DNA of 64,000 nt from JASHPR01 sp963833885 (GTDB lineage: Bacteria; Actinomycetota; Actinomycetes; Streptosporangiales; Streptosporangiaceae): assembly GCA_963833885.1 (NCBI GenBank), contig CAWHZU010000026.1, positions 1 through 64,000 of the forward strand. The letters run 5' to 3'. The notes below the pieces were generated by a model, which was given only the letters and a program-made list of their open reading frames with translations, ran no database searches and was not told where the DNA came from. Below, one piece after another: positions 54,157-63,725 of this stretch (position 1 is the stretch's first letter; every line of letters begins with the position of its first letter). Both the position numbers and the translations under genes were made by a program.

Positions 54157-56377
54157 ATGGTTCAGCTGAGCGCGCGCATCGCCCGATGGGGCCTCGTCGC
54201 GGCCGCCGCGGTCACCGCGTGCACCCTGAGTTCCTCTGCCGCGCTGGCGGCGGGCTCCGAGGCTGCCCAGGGCGCCAGCAAGACCGTGACCTACCTCGGA
54301 TACAACTTCGCCGTCCCGTCGAGCTGGCCGGTCATCCACGTGACGGCGACGACCTGCGTGCGCTTTGACAGGCACGCGGTCTATCTGGGAGACCCGGGCA
54401 GCAACCAGGACTGCCCCGCCGGCCTGCTCGGAACCACCGAGGCGGTCCTGGTGCAGCCAGCCGGACGGCCGGGTGGCCGCCGCGTCGGCGGCCGAGGACC
54501 CGATCGCCCACCGGATCACCGCGGTCAGCCAGGGAATCGAGGTCACGGCGACGTACGGCACGGACCCCGGGCTGATCACAGAGATCCTGGCCAGCGCCTC
54601 GCTGCCCGCGCCGAGCGCGAGCACGAGCGCCGTGGGCCAGGCCGCCGCGAGCCCGGCGAACGCCGCGCTGAAGCTGGCCGAGCCCGCCGCCGCGGCCGCG
54701 GACGTGCCCGCCAGCGCGAGCAGCTTCACCGGCGAGGGCTTCGACGCCTGCGCGGCGCCGAGCGCCGCGTACCTGAGCGCGTGGCACAGCAAGTCGCCCT
54801 ACGGCGCGGTCGGCATCTACATCGGCGGCGCCGAGCGGGCGTGCGCGCAGCCCAACCTGACCGCAGCCTGGGTGGCACAGCAGGCCGCGGCCGGGTGGCG
54901 GTTCATGCCCATCTATGTCGGCCCGCAGGCCGAGTTCGACCAGATAACCGCCCCGGCGAGCCAGGCGGTCGCTGCCGCCGAGGACGCGGTCACCCAGGCC
55001 GCCGCCCTGGGCCTCGGGCCCGGCACTGCGATCTACTACGACATGGAGGCGTATCCGGCCGCCCAGAAGACGAAGGCCCTGGCCTTCATGTCCGCATGGA
55101 CCACCGAGCTGCACGCCGAGGGCTACAAGTCCGGCATCTACGGCAGCTCTTCGTCCGGGGTCACCGACCTGGTCGCGAACTTCACCAAATACACCATGCC
55201 CGACGTGATCTGGGACGCGCTGTGGAACGGCGAGGCGAACACGACCGACCCAGCGATCCCGGCCGCCGACTGGGCAAACAACGACCGCGCGCACCAGTTC
55301 AACGGCGGTAGCGACGAAACCTACGGTGGCGACACCATCGACGTGGACCAGGATTACCTGGATGTGAGCCTCACCCCGCCCGGCCCGGTCAACTCCGGGC
55401 GGTCCGCGCTGGTGACCAGCGCCGGCACGGTCGCCGACTTCGTGATCCGTAACGGGAACCTGAACACCTTCTACCAGACCAGCCCGGGCAGCAGGTTCAC
55501 CGGCCCGAAGAAGCTGACCAGCGGGCGCAACCTGGCGGGCACGCCGGTGGCCGTGCAGGCCGCGGACGGCATCATCTCGATCTACGCCGAGACCACCAAG
55601 CATGCGGTCATGGCGCTGCGCGAGTCTGCCCCCGGCGGCGCGGTCACGACCACCAACCTCGGCGGCCACATTACCGGCGACCTGGCCGCGATCGCCACCC
55701 AGCGCGGCACGGTCGCCGTGTACGCGGTCGGCACCAACGCTGACCTGTACACCTACTACCAGACTGGCCCGGGCAGCGGGTTCAAAGGCCCGAAGCGGCT
55801 GACCAGCAGCGGCGGCCTGACCGGCACGCCCGCGGTCGTTCAGGCCGCCAACGGCATCATCTCCGTCTACACCAGGACCAGCGGCGGCGCCGTCAGGGCC
55901 GTCTGGCAGAACGCCACCGGCGGCGCGGTCACCAAGACCCGCAACCTCGGCGGCCACATGGCGGCAAGCCCGGCCGCGATCGTCACCGTCCGGGACACGA
56001 TCGCGGTGTACGCGGTCGGCGGCAACAAGCGGCTCTACGGATACCAGCAGTCGCGGCCCGGCGGCCCATTCACCGGCCCGGCGAAGCTGACCAGCACCGG
56101 CGGCCTGACCGGAACCCCAATAGCCATCCCGAACGCGAACGGTGCGGTGTCGGTCTACGTACGGACCACCGGCGGCTCCATCCGGGGCAAAGCGCAGTCC
56201 GCCGCCGCCGGCGCCTTCAACAGGAGCTCCTCGCTCGGCGGCCACATCGCCAATGACCTGGCCGGCGTGGTCTTCGGCGACGGGGCGATCGCGCTCTACG
56301 CCAACGGAAGCAACGGCCGCCAATACGGCGACCAGGACGCCAGTGGCACCAGCTTCGCCGGCTGGAAGGTGCTCTGA
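54157..56377 (+). CDS. Secreted DUF1906 glycoside-hydrolase-like protein with lectin-like propeller (frameshifted)
   Basis: About 740 residues read across a frameshift near 54465. Signal peptide ARWGLVAAAAVTACTLSSSA. A 60-residue domain (VTYLGYNFAVPSSWPVIHV) precedes the break. After it, residues about 190-400 are the DUF1906/Rv2525c-like TIM barrel: GFDACAAPSAAYLSAWHS, AVGIYIGGAERACAQPNLTA, GPGTAIYYDMEAYPAAQKTK. The C-terminal 330 residues repeat a roughly 45-residue motif (FYQTSPGSRFTGPKKLTS, GGLTGTPAVVQAANGIISVY, LGGHMAASPAAIVT), resembling PLL-type lectin propellers. A carbohydrate- or wall-binding enzyme is likely. Confidence 0.75.
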
Positions 56378-56400
56378 CCGCGCGTTGGCCCGACCGCTGT

Positions 56401-56424
56401 CGGTCATCCTCCGTAGGATGACCG
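56401..56424 (+). promoter_or_regulatory. Hairpin over the recQ ribosome site
   Basis: CGGTCATCCT-CCGT-AGGATGACCG, a perfect 10-bp inverted repeat ending two bases before the recQ GTG. The right arm contains AGGA, the only Shine-Dalgarno-like sequence, so the folded mRNA would block initiation; as DNA it could also be an operator. It is 24 bases past the upstream stop and could terminate that transcript. Confidence 0.5.
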
Positions 56425-56425
56425 G

Positions 56426-58288
56426 GTGGCCCTACCAGAACCCGAAATAAGCGGGGAAAGGAGCGGGGCGCTCGAGGTCCTGAGCCGGGTGTTCGGCTAC
56501 GACTCGTTCCGCGGACGGCAGCAGGAGATCATCGGCCACGTCACCGCGGGCGGCGACGCGCTGGTGCTGATGCCTACCGGCGGTGGCAAGTCACTGTGCT
56601 ACCAGATCCCGGCGCTGCTGCGGGACGGCACCGGGATCGTGATCTCGCCGCTGATCGCGCTGATGCAGGACCAGGTGGACGCGCTCCGCGCGCTCGGCGT
56701 CCGGGCCGGGTTCCTGAACTCGTCACAGGCACCCGGCGAGCGGCGCGAGGTCGAGGCCGACTTCGTCGCCGGGCGGCTCGACCTGCTCTACCTGGCACCG
56801 GAGCGGCTGCGCACCGAGTCCACGCTGCGGCTGCTGGACCGCGGCACGATCTCGCTGTTCGCCATCGACGAGGCGCACTGCGTGTCCCAGTGGGGACACG
56901 ACTTCCGGCCCGACTACCTGGAGCTGTCCGCGCTGCACGAGCGCTGGCCGTCGGTGCCCCGCATCGCGCTCACGGCGACGGCGACCGATGCGACACGCAC
57001 CGAGATCGCGCAGCGGCTGAACCTCACCGGGGCGCGGCATTTCGTCTCGAGCTTCGACCGCCCAAATATCCAGTACCGCATCGTTCCGAAAAACGAGCCG
57101 AGGCGGCAGCTGCTCGGGCTGATCCAGGCCGAGCACCCCGGCAGCGCGGGCATCGTCTACTGCCTGTCCCGGGCGTCGGTCGAGACGACCGCGGAGTTTC
57201 TGGTACGCAGCGGGATCGAGGCCCTCCCCTACCACGCGGGCCTCGACGCGGCCACCAGGAGGGCCAACCAGGCGCGGTTCCTCCGCGAGGATGGCCTGAC
57301 CATGGTCGCCACGATCGCGTTCGGCATGGGCATCGACAAGCCCGACGTGCGCTTCATCGCCCACCTCGACCTGCCCCGGTCCGTGGAAGGCTACTACCAG
57401 GAGACCGGCCGGGCCGGGCGGGACGGCCTGCCCTCGACCGCCTGGATGGCCTACGGGCTGCAGGACGTCGTCCTGCTGCGCAAGCTGATCGACACCTCCG
57501 AAGGTGACCTGGCGCACCGGCGCCGCCAGGCGTCCCACCTGGACGCGATGCTGGCTCTCTGCGAGACGATCGAGTGCCGCCGCGCGCAGATGCTCGGCTA
57601 CTTCGGGGAGCAGGCCGGCGAGTGCGGCAACTGCGACACGTGCCTCACGCCACCGAAGGCCTGGGACGGCACGCTGGCCGCGCAGAAGCTGCTGTCGGCT
57701 GTGGTCCGGCTCAAGCGCGAGCGGGGCCAGAAGTTCGGCGCGGGCCAGGTGATCGACATCCTGCTCGGCAAGCAGACGGATAAGGTCAGCCAGCACCGGC
57801 ACGACTCGCTGAGCGTGTTCGGCGTCGGCAAGGACCTCACCGACCTCCAGTGGCGCGCGGTGGTTCGGCAGTTGCTGGCGCAGGGCGTTCTGGCCGTCGA
57901 AGGTGACTACGGGACGCTGCTGAGCACGCCGGCCGGCGACGAGGTTCTGTACCGCGGGCGGCAGATCCGGCTGCGGGACGACCCGGTCCGGGTCCCGCAG
58001 GCCAAGCCCGCCAAAGCCTCCCGCGCGGCCGCCGCCGCCACCGAGCTTTCCGAGGCGGATGCGGCGATGTTCGAGCAGCTTCGCGCGTGGCGCGGCGCGG
58101 CAGCGAAGGAACAGGGCGTGCCCGCGTACGTGATCTTCCACGACGCGACGCTGCGTCAGATCGCCGCGCAGTCGCCGTCAACGCTGACCGAGCTCTCAAC
58201 CGTGAACGGCGTCGGCGATGCCAAGCTGGCCAAGTACGGCCAGCAGATCCTGGACATCCTGGGCCGTCCGGACGTCCGGGCCAGCTGA
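56426..58288 (+). CDS. recQ: ATP-dependent DNA helicase RecQ
   Basis: 620 residues, GTG start. All SF2 RecQ motifs are visible: motif 0 FRGRQQEIIGHV, motif I LMPTGGGKSLCYQ, DEAH box FAIDEAHCVSQWGHDFRP, motif III ALTATAT, and motifs V-VI TIAFGMGIDKPDVRF and YYQETGRAGRDG. The RQC zinc site reads CRRAQMLGYFGEQAGECGNC plus DTC. A winged helix follows, and an HRDC domain ends the protein (ATELSEADAAMFEQLRAWRG, TLTELSTVNGVGDAKLAKYG). It unwinds recombination and stalled-fork intermediates 3'-5'. It is monocistronic with a hairpin over its start. Confidence 0.95.
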   Translation: MALPEPEISGERSGALEVLSRVFGYDSFRGRQQEIIGHVTAGGDALVLMPTGGGKSLCYQIPALLRDGTGIVISPLIALMQDQVDALRALGVRAGFLNSSQAPGERREVEADFVAGRLDLLYLAPERLRTESTLRLLDRGTISLFAIDEAHCVSQWGHDFRPDYLELSALHERWPSVPRIALTATATDATRTEIAQRLNLTGARHFVSSFDRPNIQYRIVPKNEPRRQLLGLIQAEHPGSAGIVYCLSRASVETTAEFLVRSGIEALPYHAGLDAATRRANQARFLREDGLTMVATIAFGMGIDKPDVRFIAHLDLPRSVEGYYQETGRAGRDGLPSTAWMAYGLQDVVLLRKLIDTSEGDLAHRRRQASHLDAMLALCETIECRRAQMLGYFGEQAGECGNCDTCLTPPKAWDGTLAAQKLLSAVVRLKRERGQKFGAGQVIDILLGKQTDKVSQHRHDSLSVFGVGKDLTDLQWRAVVRQLLAQGVLAVEGDYGTLLSTPAGDEVLYRGRQIRLRDDPVRVPQAKPAKASRAAAAATELSEADAAMFEQLRAWRGAAAKEQGVPAYVIFHDATLRQIAAQSPSTLTELSTVNGVGDAKLAKYGQQILDILGRPDVRAS

Positions 58289-58319
58289 ACTGACGCTTCG
58301 GCCGCCGCCCGCGGCTGGG

Positions 58320-59114
58320 TCAGGTTTCCGGCCTGCCCTGGGAGGCACCCCAGACGTCCGGGATCTCGGTGTAACCGCCTCCGCTGTAGACGGACAGCTC
58401 GGACGCCAGCGAGGAGGACGACAGGCCGACCCCGGCTTTCAGCGCCGCGATGATGCGCGGATAAGCGGTGGGAATCAGGAACGCCACCGTCGCCTTGATG
58501 CCGTCCTCCGGGGTGGGATATGAGTACAGGCTGTAGCCCTTGCCCTCGGGCTTGATCGGCCATCCGCCGTAACCACGCTGGCTTACGTTGATCGGGTTGT
58601 TGGCCCCGACGATGCCGCTCGGCGGAGAGCCAGCCTCGTTCTGCATCCAGTAGCCGAGCGACGTTATGTTCGCATCCGTCAGCGGGTCACCGAGAGCGGT
58701 GAGGATCGCCTCGGACCACACAAGCTCACTGGCGCCCGTGGGTGTCTGGTTCTCGGCCGTCGGGGTGGGCGAGAACTCCGGCCGCGGGGTCGGTGCCGGA
58801 ACCGGTGAAGGCGTGCGATGAGCGGGCGATGACGGCGCCGTTGGATCCCGGCCGGCTGACGACCCGGCGTGGGCCCGCTCGGCAAGACCGGGGCGCGCCG
58901 GGAGCAACGGCGCGCGATCCGGGACTTGACCAGACGTCATGCCCAGCACGGAACCTGCGACGCTGAGGGCAGGGGATTCGTGCGACGGGGTCTGCAGAAC
59001 CCTCGGAGAGGACGGCACCGACTTGCCGATGAGGCCGGTAGCCAGGCCCAGTCCGGCAAGCACGCAAAAGACTGCTGGAAGAATGAGCCAGCGGAATCTC
59101 CCCGCAATTCTCAT
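58320..59114 (-). CDS. Secreted or anchored lysozyme/glucosaminidase-like protein
   Basis: About 264 residues from ATG 59114. N-terminal hydrophobic helix WLILPAVFCVLAGLGLATGL. A long Ser/Pro/Thr-rich linker (residues 40-140) would span the wall. The C-terminal 120 residues look like a lysozyme-superfamily domain: SLGYWMQNEAGSPPSGIVGA, NNPINVSQRGYGGWPIK, YSYPTPEDGIKATVAFL, with Glu in QNEAG as the candidate acid. It lacks the LysM of the 18843 protein. The much longer open frame upstream is an artefact opposite the FHA gene. Confidence 0.6.
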   Translation of the reverse strand: MRIAGRFRWLILPAVFCVLAGLGLATGLIGKSVPSSPRVLQTPSHESPALSVAGSVLGMTSGQVPDRAPLLPARPGLAERAHAGSSAGRDPTAPSSPAHRTPSPVPAPTPRPEFSPTPTAENQTPTGASELVWSEAILTALGDPLTDANITSLGYWMQNEAGSPPSGIVGANNPINVSQRGYGGWPIKPEGKGYSLYSYPTPEDGIKATVAFLIPTAYPRIIAALKAGVGLSSSSLASELSVYSGGGYTEIPDVWGASQGRPET

Positions 59115-59450
59115 CCGCGGCAACCTCGCCGGGCCGCCTGGCTGTGCCAGAGACTCGGCGGGTCTGCTCTCCTCTCCGCAGCGCGCTATAAGACACGTCA
59201 ACGATTGGCATGCTAGGGGAGCAGCGAATCCAACGGGGCAGAACGGCGATATGCCAGATATGGACGCTGCGCTGGCCTGATGAGATGCAGGCCGGCGTCC
59301 GCCGGCGGCCGACCCATCCCCGGTGCCGGAGAACTTCCAGATGTCTGGGAGTTCCCCCGTTTCCGTTGACCCAAGCGGGCCGGAGCCGGCATTGTCGAGT
59401 GACGGGTGAGGCGATCGCGCGTGCGACGGGACAGACCGAGGAAGGTGCCG
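59115..59450. other. Divergent intergenic region
   Basis: About 336 bases between the secreted lysozyme-like gene and the FHA gene. No gene, no clear hairpin and no defendable promoter boxes. Confidence 0.4.
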
Positions 59451-60518
59451 ATGGAGCGCAGCCGAGCGGCGCGCGTACCCCTGCAGCGGCGTAGCCGCAG
59501 GCGGTGGCTGGCAGCGGCTGGGATAGCGGTGTGCTGGGCGATCCTGCTCGACCAGACCGGTTCCATCATCGCTGCCACGATGCTGCTGTTGCTCCTCGCG
59601 GCGCTGACGGTCGTGGCCGTGATGGCCCTCCGGGCCCTCGGCGTCAACCGGAACCACCCGTGGGTCCGGCAGATGGCAGCCCGGCCCTGGCGCGACGGGC
59701 AGGACGTTCTGCGGGTCGCCCTGCGGCACCTGCCCGAGGTGTTCGTGGTCACGCCGAGCGGCTCGCTGCTCGCGCCGGATCACGTCGAGCTGCGGATGAA
59801 CCCCGACGACCTGAGGTCCCTGGGCGAGCACATGGAGATTGGCGTGGCCGCCCAGAGTGCCGCCGAGGTGTACGTCGATCAGGTGACCGCACACGGCGCC
59901 CGGCCGGCCGGACCAGGCCCGGCCGAGGTGCGCATCATCCCCGATGACGACGTGCCGCCCGGACGCTACCGGCTGCGTCAGGGCCAGCCGGTGAACGTCG
60001 GCGCCCTGCATAGCTTCCAGCCCGGCCCGCAGCTTGCGCACGCGGGCGCGCAGGCTGCCCGCGCCGGGGTCGCTGCGCCGGGCCCGGCCGTTGACGTCCC
60101 GCGTCCGGCTCCGCAGTCGCCGCAGGGGGGCTTTGTCGGCCACGACGGAAACACCCGGGCGCACCCGGAGTCGGGGCTGTCGACCGTGACCGGCATGCCG
60201 ACCGTCATCGAACTGCCGCACAACTCGGTCCCGATGCTGCGGCTGGTCACGGGCGGCTCGGTCACCGAAACCCGGGTATCCGGCGCCCGTGCCGGGCGGG
60301 GGCACGTCGAGCTCAAGCTTCCCGCGGAGCCCACAGTGTCACGGGAGCATGCCAGGTTCACTTTCTCCGACGGCCAGTGGTGGATCGCCAACCTGGGCAG
60401 GAACGGAATGACCGTGAACGGCGCCACGCTGGCCGGCGAGCAGCCGCTGCACGACGGCGATTCGATCCGCTGGGGAATGCGGCCGGACGCGCTGCTGTCC
60501 AGGGTCGAGATCCGCTGA
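59451..60518 (+). CDS. Membrane protein with C-terminal FHA domain
   Basis: 355 residues, ATG 59451 behind GAGGAAGG. Two adjacent helices (WLAAAGIAVCWAILLDQTG, IIAATMLLLLLAALTVVAVM) form a hairpin anchor. A soluble domain (about 70-170) holds LAPDHVELRMNPDDLRSLGE and IIPDDDVPPGRYRLRQGQPV, the same arrangement as the DUF3662/FhaA-type N-domain. A Pro/Ala linker leads to the FHA domain (about 265-350) with GRGHVELKLP, TVSREHARFTF and WWIANLGRNGMTVNG, the phosphothreonine-binding site. It is probably a reader of a Ser/Thr kinase; no kinase is in the window. Confidence 0.82.
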   Translation: MERSRAARVPLQRRSRRRWLAAAGIAVCWAILLDQTGSIIAATMLLLLLAALTVVAVMALRALGVNRNHPWVRQMAARPWRDGQDVLRVALRHLPEVFVVTPSGSLLAPDHVELRMNPDDLRSLGEHMEIGVAAQSAAEVYVDQVTAHGARPAGPGPAEVRIIPDDDVPPGRYRLRQGQPVNVGALHSFQPGPQLAHAGAQAARAGVAAPGPAVDVPRPAPQSPQGGFVGHDGNTRAHPESGLSTVTGMPTVIELPHNSVPMLRLVTGGSVTETRVSGARAGRGHVELKLPAEPTVSREHARFTFSDGQWWIANLGRNGMTVNGATLAGEQPLHDGDSIRWGMRPDALLSRVEIR

Positions 60519-60597
60519 GAAGGCGCGGCAGGCCGACGGCCGCGGCTCAGCCAGGTCCGAGGTGCCGCTATTGTCGTCTCAGACACGGCAAGACTGA

Positions 60598-61497
60598 GTG
60601 ACGGCTGGGGGCACCGTCGTTTGGGGTGGCGGCCGAGTGGCGATAGGCCAGCTCTTCATCTGGTCTTTCCTGCGGGACGAGTGGGCGGCATGCCCTCCCG
60701 ACGAGATCACGTGGCTTGACCGGGGCCTGCTGTCCGGAAACGAAGACCTCACGCTGCACCGGGCGCCACGGTGCGCGGGCCTGCGCTACGTGCACCACAG
60801 GTGGGAGCTGTTCAGCCGCGACACGACCTACCGGGTATACCTGGCGGCACACTCCGGCGGGACCCTGCCGAGCGCCGAGGCCGTGCAGCGAGTGGCCCGC
60901 CACGTTCTGCCGGTCGCTCCGGCCCACTATGAGGCGCTGCCGGTTGTGCTCGAGCAGGGAGCGTGGCTGGTAAGCATCGGCAGCTGGGTGCTGCCGCTGC
61001 GGCTCGACGCACCGGACCGTGCCCCGGGCGACGCGGATCCGGCGGGCCCGCGCAGCGACAAGCTGCCGGCCACCAGGGACAGCCGGATCCTGTCCAAGCA
61101 CTCGGCGGCCGGAGACGGCGGCCCGGCCAAGGACGACGCGGTGGCGCACGTGCGCGGCTATTTCCAGCGCAACGCGACGGCGCGGCTGGCAATGGCCTTC
61201 TACTACCAGGAGTACATCCTCGGCAGGGCCGCACCGCACCCCACCGCGATGATGGACGTGGTCATCGCGCTGAACCTGACCGGGGAAGGCGCGGTGTCCG
61301 ACTACAAGAAGCTGCTCCAGGGGTTCATCTGGAAGGAGCGGGGTCACGCACGCGACCTCGCCGATTTCCTGCTGTCCAACGCCCTGCTGACCCCGGCCGA
61401 TCTGGACGAGGCGCGGAAGGTCGCGGCCGAGAACGAGCGCACCGGGGTCTGCGAGACCGCGCGGGAGCGACTGCGGTACCGGCCACGGGAGGCTTAA
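60598..61497 (+). CDS. Unknown protein downstream of the FHA gene
   Basis: About 299 residues from GTG 60598, or 286 from the GTG at 60637. An N-terminal mixed domain (residues 15-135: FIWSFLRDEWAACPPDEITW, YRVYLAAHSGG) is followed by a polar linker and a helical C-terminal domain (ARLAMAFYYQEYILGRAAPH, DYKKLLQGFIWKERGHARDL). No catalytic motif and no membrane segment. It lies 80 bases after the FHA gene in the same direction, so it may be the phosphorylated partner; this is inference only. Confidence 0.55.
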   Translation: MTAGGTVVWGGGRVAIGQLFIWSFLRDEWAACPPDEITWLDRGLLSGNEDLTLHRAPRCAGLRYVHHRWELFSRDTTYRVYLAAHSGGTLPSAEAVQRVARHVLPVAPAHYEALPVVLEQGAWLVSIGSWVLPLRLDAPDRAPGDADPAGPRSDKLPATRDSRILSKHSAAGDGGPAKDDAVAHVRGYFQRNATARLAMAFYYQEYILGRAAPHPTAMMDVVIALNLTGEGAVSDYKKLLQGFIWKERGHARDLADFLLSNALLTPADLDEARKVAAENERTGVCETARERLRYRPREA

Positions 61498-61510
61498 CGC
61501 CGCGCCGGGG

Positions 61511-62884
61511 TCAGCGGTTCACCGCCTGCTTGACCAGCGTGCGCCCGAAGTCCCACATCAGGCCGCTGCCCTTGTGCGCGTCCTTCATCACGTCGTCGAA
61601 CGCCTCGCGGAACAGCGCGACCTCCTCATCGCCGATCATCAGCGGCGGCAGCAGCTTGATGACCTCCGTATGGTCGCCGGAGACCTGGGTGAGGATGCGG
61701 TGCCGCTGGAACAGCGCGACGACCACCATCTGGGCAAACAGTCCCACCCGGGCGGTCTGCAGCATGCTCCAGCCGGGCCTGAGCTTCAGCGACCGCGGCT
61801 TGCCGAATTCGAGACCGATCATCAGCCCGCGCCCGCGCACCTCGGCGAGCAGCTCGTACTCCTCGATCATGTCCCCAAGCGCGGTCAGCAGCGCGGTCCC
61901 GGTGCGCTCGGCGTTGCTGACGAGCTGCTCGTCCTCCATGACCGCGAGCGAGGCAAGCCCGGCCGCCATCGCCGCCGCGTTGGAGCCGAACGTCGAGTCG
62001 TGCACGAGCACCCGGTCCATCGACGAGTAGACCTTGTCGAAGATCCAGCCCTTGGCCAGCGTCGCGCCCACCGGCACGAAGCCGCCGGACAGGGCCTTCG
62101 CCACGGTGACGATGTCCGGCTCGACATCCTCGTACTGATAGGCGAAGAACCTGCCGGTCCGGCCCAGGCCGGTCTGCACCTCATCGCAGATCAGCAGCGC
62201 GCCGTGGTCATGCAGCAGCTTGGCGGCCGCGGTGAGGAACCCGTCGGGCGGCATCCAGACGCCCTTGCCCTGAATCGGCTCGACGACGAGCGCCGCGACG
62301 TCGCCCTTGCGCAGCTCGGCCTCGAGCGCGTCGGTGTCGCCGAGCGGGATCGCGACGTCCGGGAGCAGCGGGTCGAAGCCCTTGCGGAACTCCGCCGCAC
62401 CGTTGACCGACAACGAGCCGGTGGTCAGGCCGTGGAAGGCGTGGCTGCAGAACAGAATCCGCTTCCTGCCCGTCGCGTACCGGGCGAACTTCAGCGCGGT
62501 CTCGACCGCCTCGGTGCCGCTGTTGCCGAAGTACACGCGGTCGAACTCGGGCGCCTGGGCCAGCAGCCGCTCGGCGAGCAGGCCCGGCAGCAGCGCGCAG
62601 TCGAACTGGACCATGCTGGGCAGCTCCGCGTCGAGCATGTCGTGCAACGCCTTGCGGACAACCGGGTGGTTGTGCCCCACCCCGAAGACGCCGAAGCCAG
62701 CCAGGAAGTCGGCGTAACGGTTGCCGTCGCGGTCCCACAGGTAGGCGCCCTCGGCCCGCTCGTACACCTTGTCGAATCCGATGGCGTGCAGCATGCGGGG
62801 CAGCTGCGGGTTCAGATACCGCGCGTGCAGGTCATAACCCTCCCCGCGCCGGGTGGCCAGGAGGGACGGCAAGTCAAATCCCAT
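61511..62884 (-). CDS. Class III PLP-dependent aminotransferase
   Basis: 457 residues. Class III motifs: FGVFGVGHNHPVVRKAL near the start, VYFGNSGTEAVETALKFAR for phosphate binding, FCSHAFHGLTTGSLS, LLICDEVQTGLGRTGRFFAY with the PLP-contacting Asp, and TVAKALSGGFVPVGA with the Schiff-base Lys. The family covers acetylornithine, 4-aminobutyrate, putrescine and polyketide-linked aminotransferases; the sequence alone does not fix the amino donor. The start is seven bases after the LLM oxidoreductase stop, so the two form an operon. Confidence 0.88.
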   Translation of the reverse strand: MGFDLPSLLATRRGEGYDLHARYLNPQLPRMLHAIGFDKVYERAEGAYLWDRDGNRYADFLAGFGVFGVGHNHPVVRKALHDMLDAELPSMVQFDCALLPGLLAERLLAQAPEFDRVYFGNSGTEAVETALKFARYATGRKRILFCSHAFHGLTTGSLSVNGAAEFRKGFDPLLPDVAIPLGDTDALEAELRKGDVAALVVEPIQGKGVWMPPDGFLTAAAKLLHDHGALLICDEVQTGLGRTGRFFAYQYEDVEPDIVTVAKALSGGFVPVGATLAKGWIFDKVYSSMDRVLVHDSTFGSNAAAMAAGLASLAVMEDEQLVSNAERTGTALLTALGDMIEEYELLAEVRGRGLMIGLEFGKPRSLKLRPGWSMLQTARVGLFAQMVVVALFQRHRILTQVSGDHTEVIKLLPPLMIGDEEVALFREAFDDVMKDAHKGSGLMWDFGRTLVKQAVNR

Positions 62885-62891
62885 CCCCGCA

Positions 62892-63725
62892 TCATCCCAG
62901 GACGCTCAGCGCCCCGGCGAGCGGGGCCAGAATGCCCGGTTCCGCCCGATGCGGCAGGTTCATGATCGCTAGATCGACACCGGCGTCCCGGTAGGCGGCG
63001 GCCTGCTCGGCCGCGGCCTCGATGCCGTCGTCCAGCCGGACGTTGACCGAGCAGGTGATCTCCGCCGGATCGCGGCCGAGCCGCTCGCAGTGCTCGACCA
63101 GGGTCTCCTTGAGGCTGCGCCAGTCGTCGACGTTCTGGGCCAGCACGTTCCACTGCTGGGCCCAGCGGGCGGCGGTGCGCAGCGTCCTGGTCCGGCCACG
63201 GCCGCCGATGGTGACCGGCGGATGCGGCCGCTGCACCGGCTTGGGTTCGCAGCGCGCCTCCGTCAGGTGCACGTACCTGCCTTCGAAGTTGGTCGTGGTG
63301 TCGCTGAGCAGGCCGACGATCGCCTTGACGCCCTCGTCGAACCGGTCGAAGCGCTCGCGAAGCGGCGGCAGGTCGATGCCATAGGCATCGCACTCCATCT
63401 GGTTCCAGCCGGCGCCCAGGCCGATCTCCAGCCGTCCGTCCGAGATGATGTCCACGGTCGCGGCCATGTTGGCCAGCACCGCCGGATGCCGGTAGACCAT
63501 GCCGGTGACCTGGCAGCCGAGCCGGATCCTGCGGGTGGCCTGGCCCATCGCGGCCAGCATCGTCCAGCCCTCGAGGTTGGGCCCGGTGAGGTCGCCGGTC
63601 AGCGGGTAGAAGTGGTCCCAGTTCCACGCCGACTCGAACAGGCCGATCTCGTCGGCCGCCACCCACACATCGCGCATCTGCGCCCACGTCGTGTGCTCAG
63701 GCCTGGTCTTGATTGCGAAGCGCAC
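62892..63725 (-). CDS. LLM-class (F420-dependent type) flavin oxidoreductase
   Basis: 277 residues, GTG 63725 behind GGAGG. Luciferase-like TIM barrel: SAWNWDHFYPLTGDLTGPN, WTMLAAMGQATRRIRLGCQV, VDIISDGRLEIGLGAGWNQM, CEPKPVQRPHPPVTIGG. The pattern fits the actinobacterial F420-dependent subgroup; F420 rather than FMN use is inferred from family and host type. It is first gene of an operon with the class III aminotransferase. Substrate unknown. Confidence 0.85.
   Translation of the reverse strand: MRFAIKTRPEHTTWAQMRDVWVAADEIGLFESAWNWDHFYPLTGDLTGPNLEGWTMLAAMGQATRRIRLGCQVTGMVYRHPAVLANMAATVDIISDGRLEIGLGAGWNQMECDAYGIDLPPLRERFDRFDEGVKAIVGLLSDTTTNFEGRYVHLTEARCEPKPVQRPHPPVTIGGRGRTRTLRTAARWAQQWNVLAQNVDDWRSLKETLVEHCERLGRDPAEITCSVNVRLDDGIEAAAEQAAAYRDAGVDLAIMNLPHRAEPGILAPLAGALSVLG

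Noticed and set aside
54332..56407. 691-residue minus-strand open frame opposite the DUF1906 gene
   Set aside because: Its repeats are the reverse of the real propeller repeats; composition is Arg/Gly/Asp-rich.
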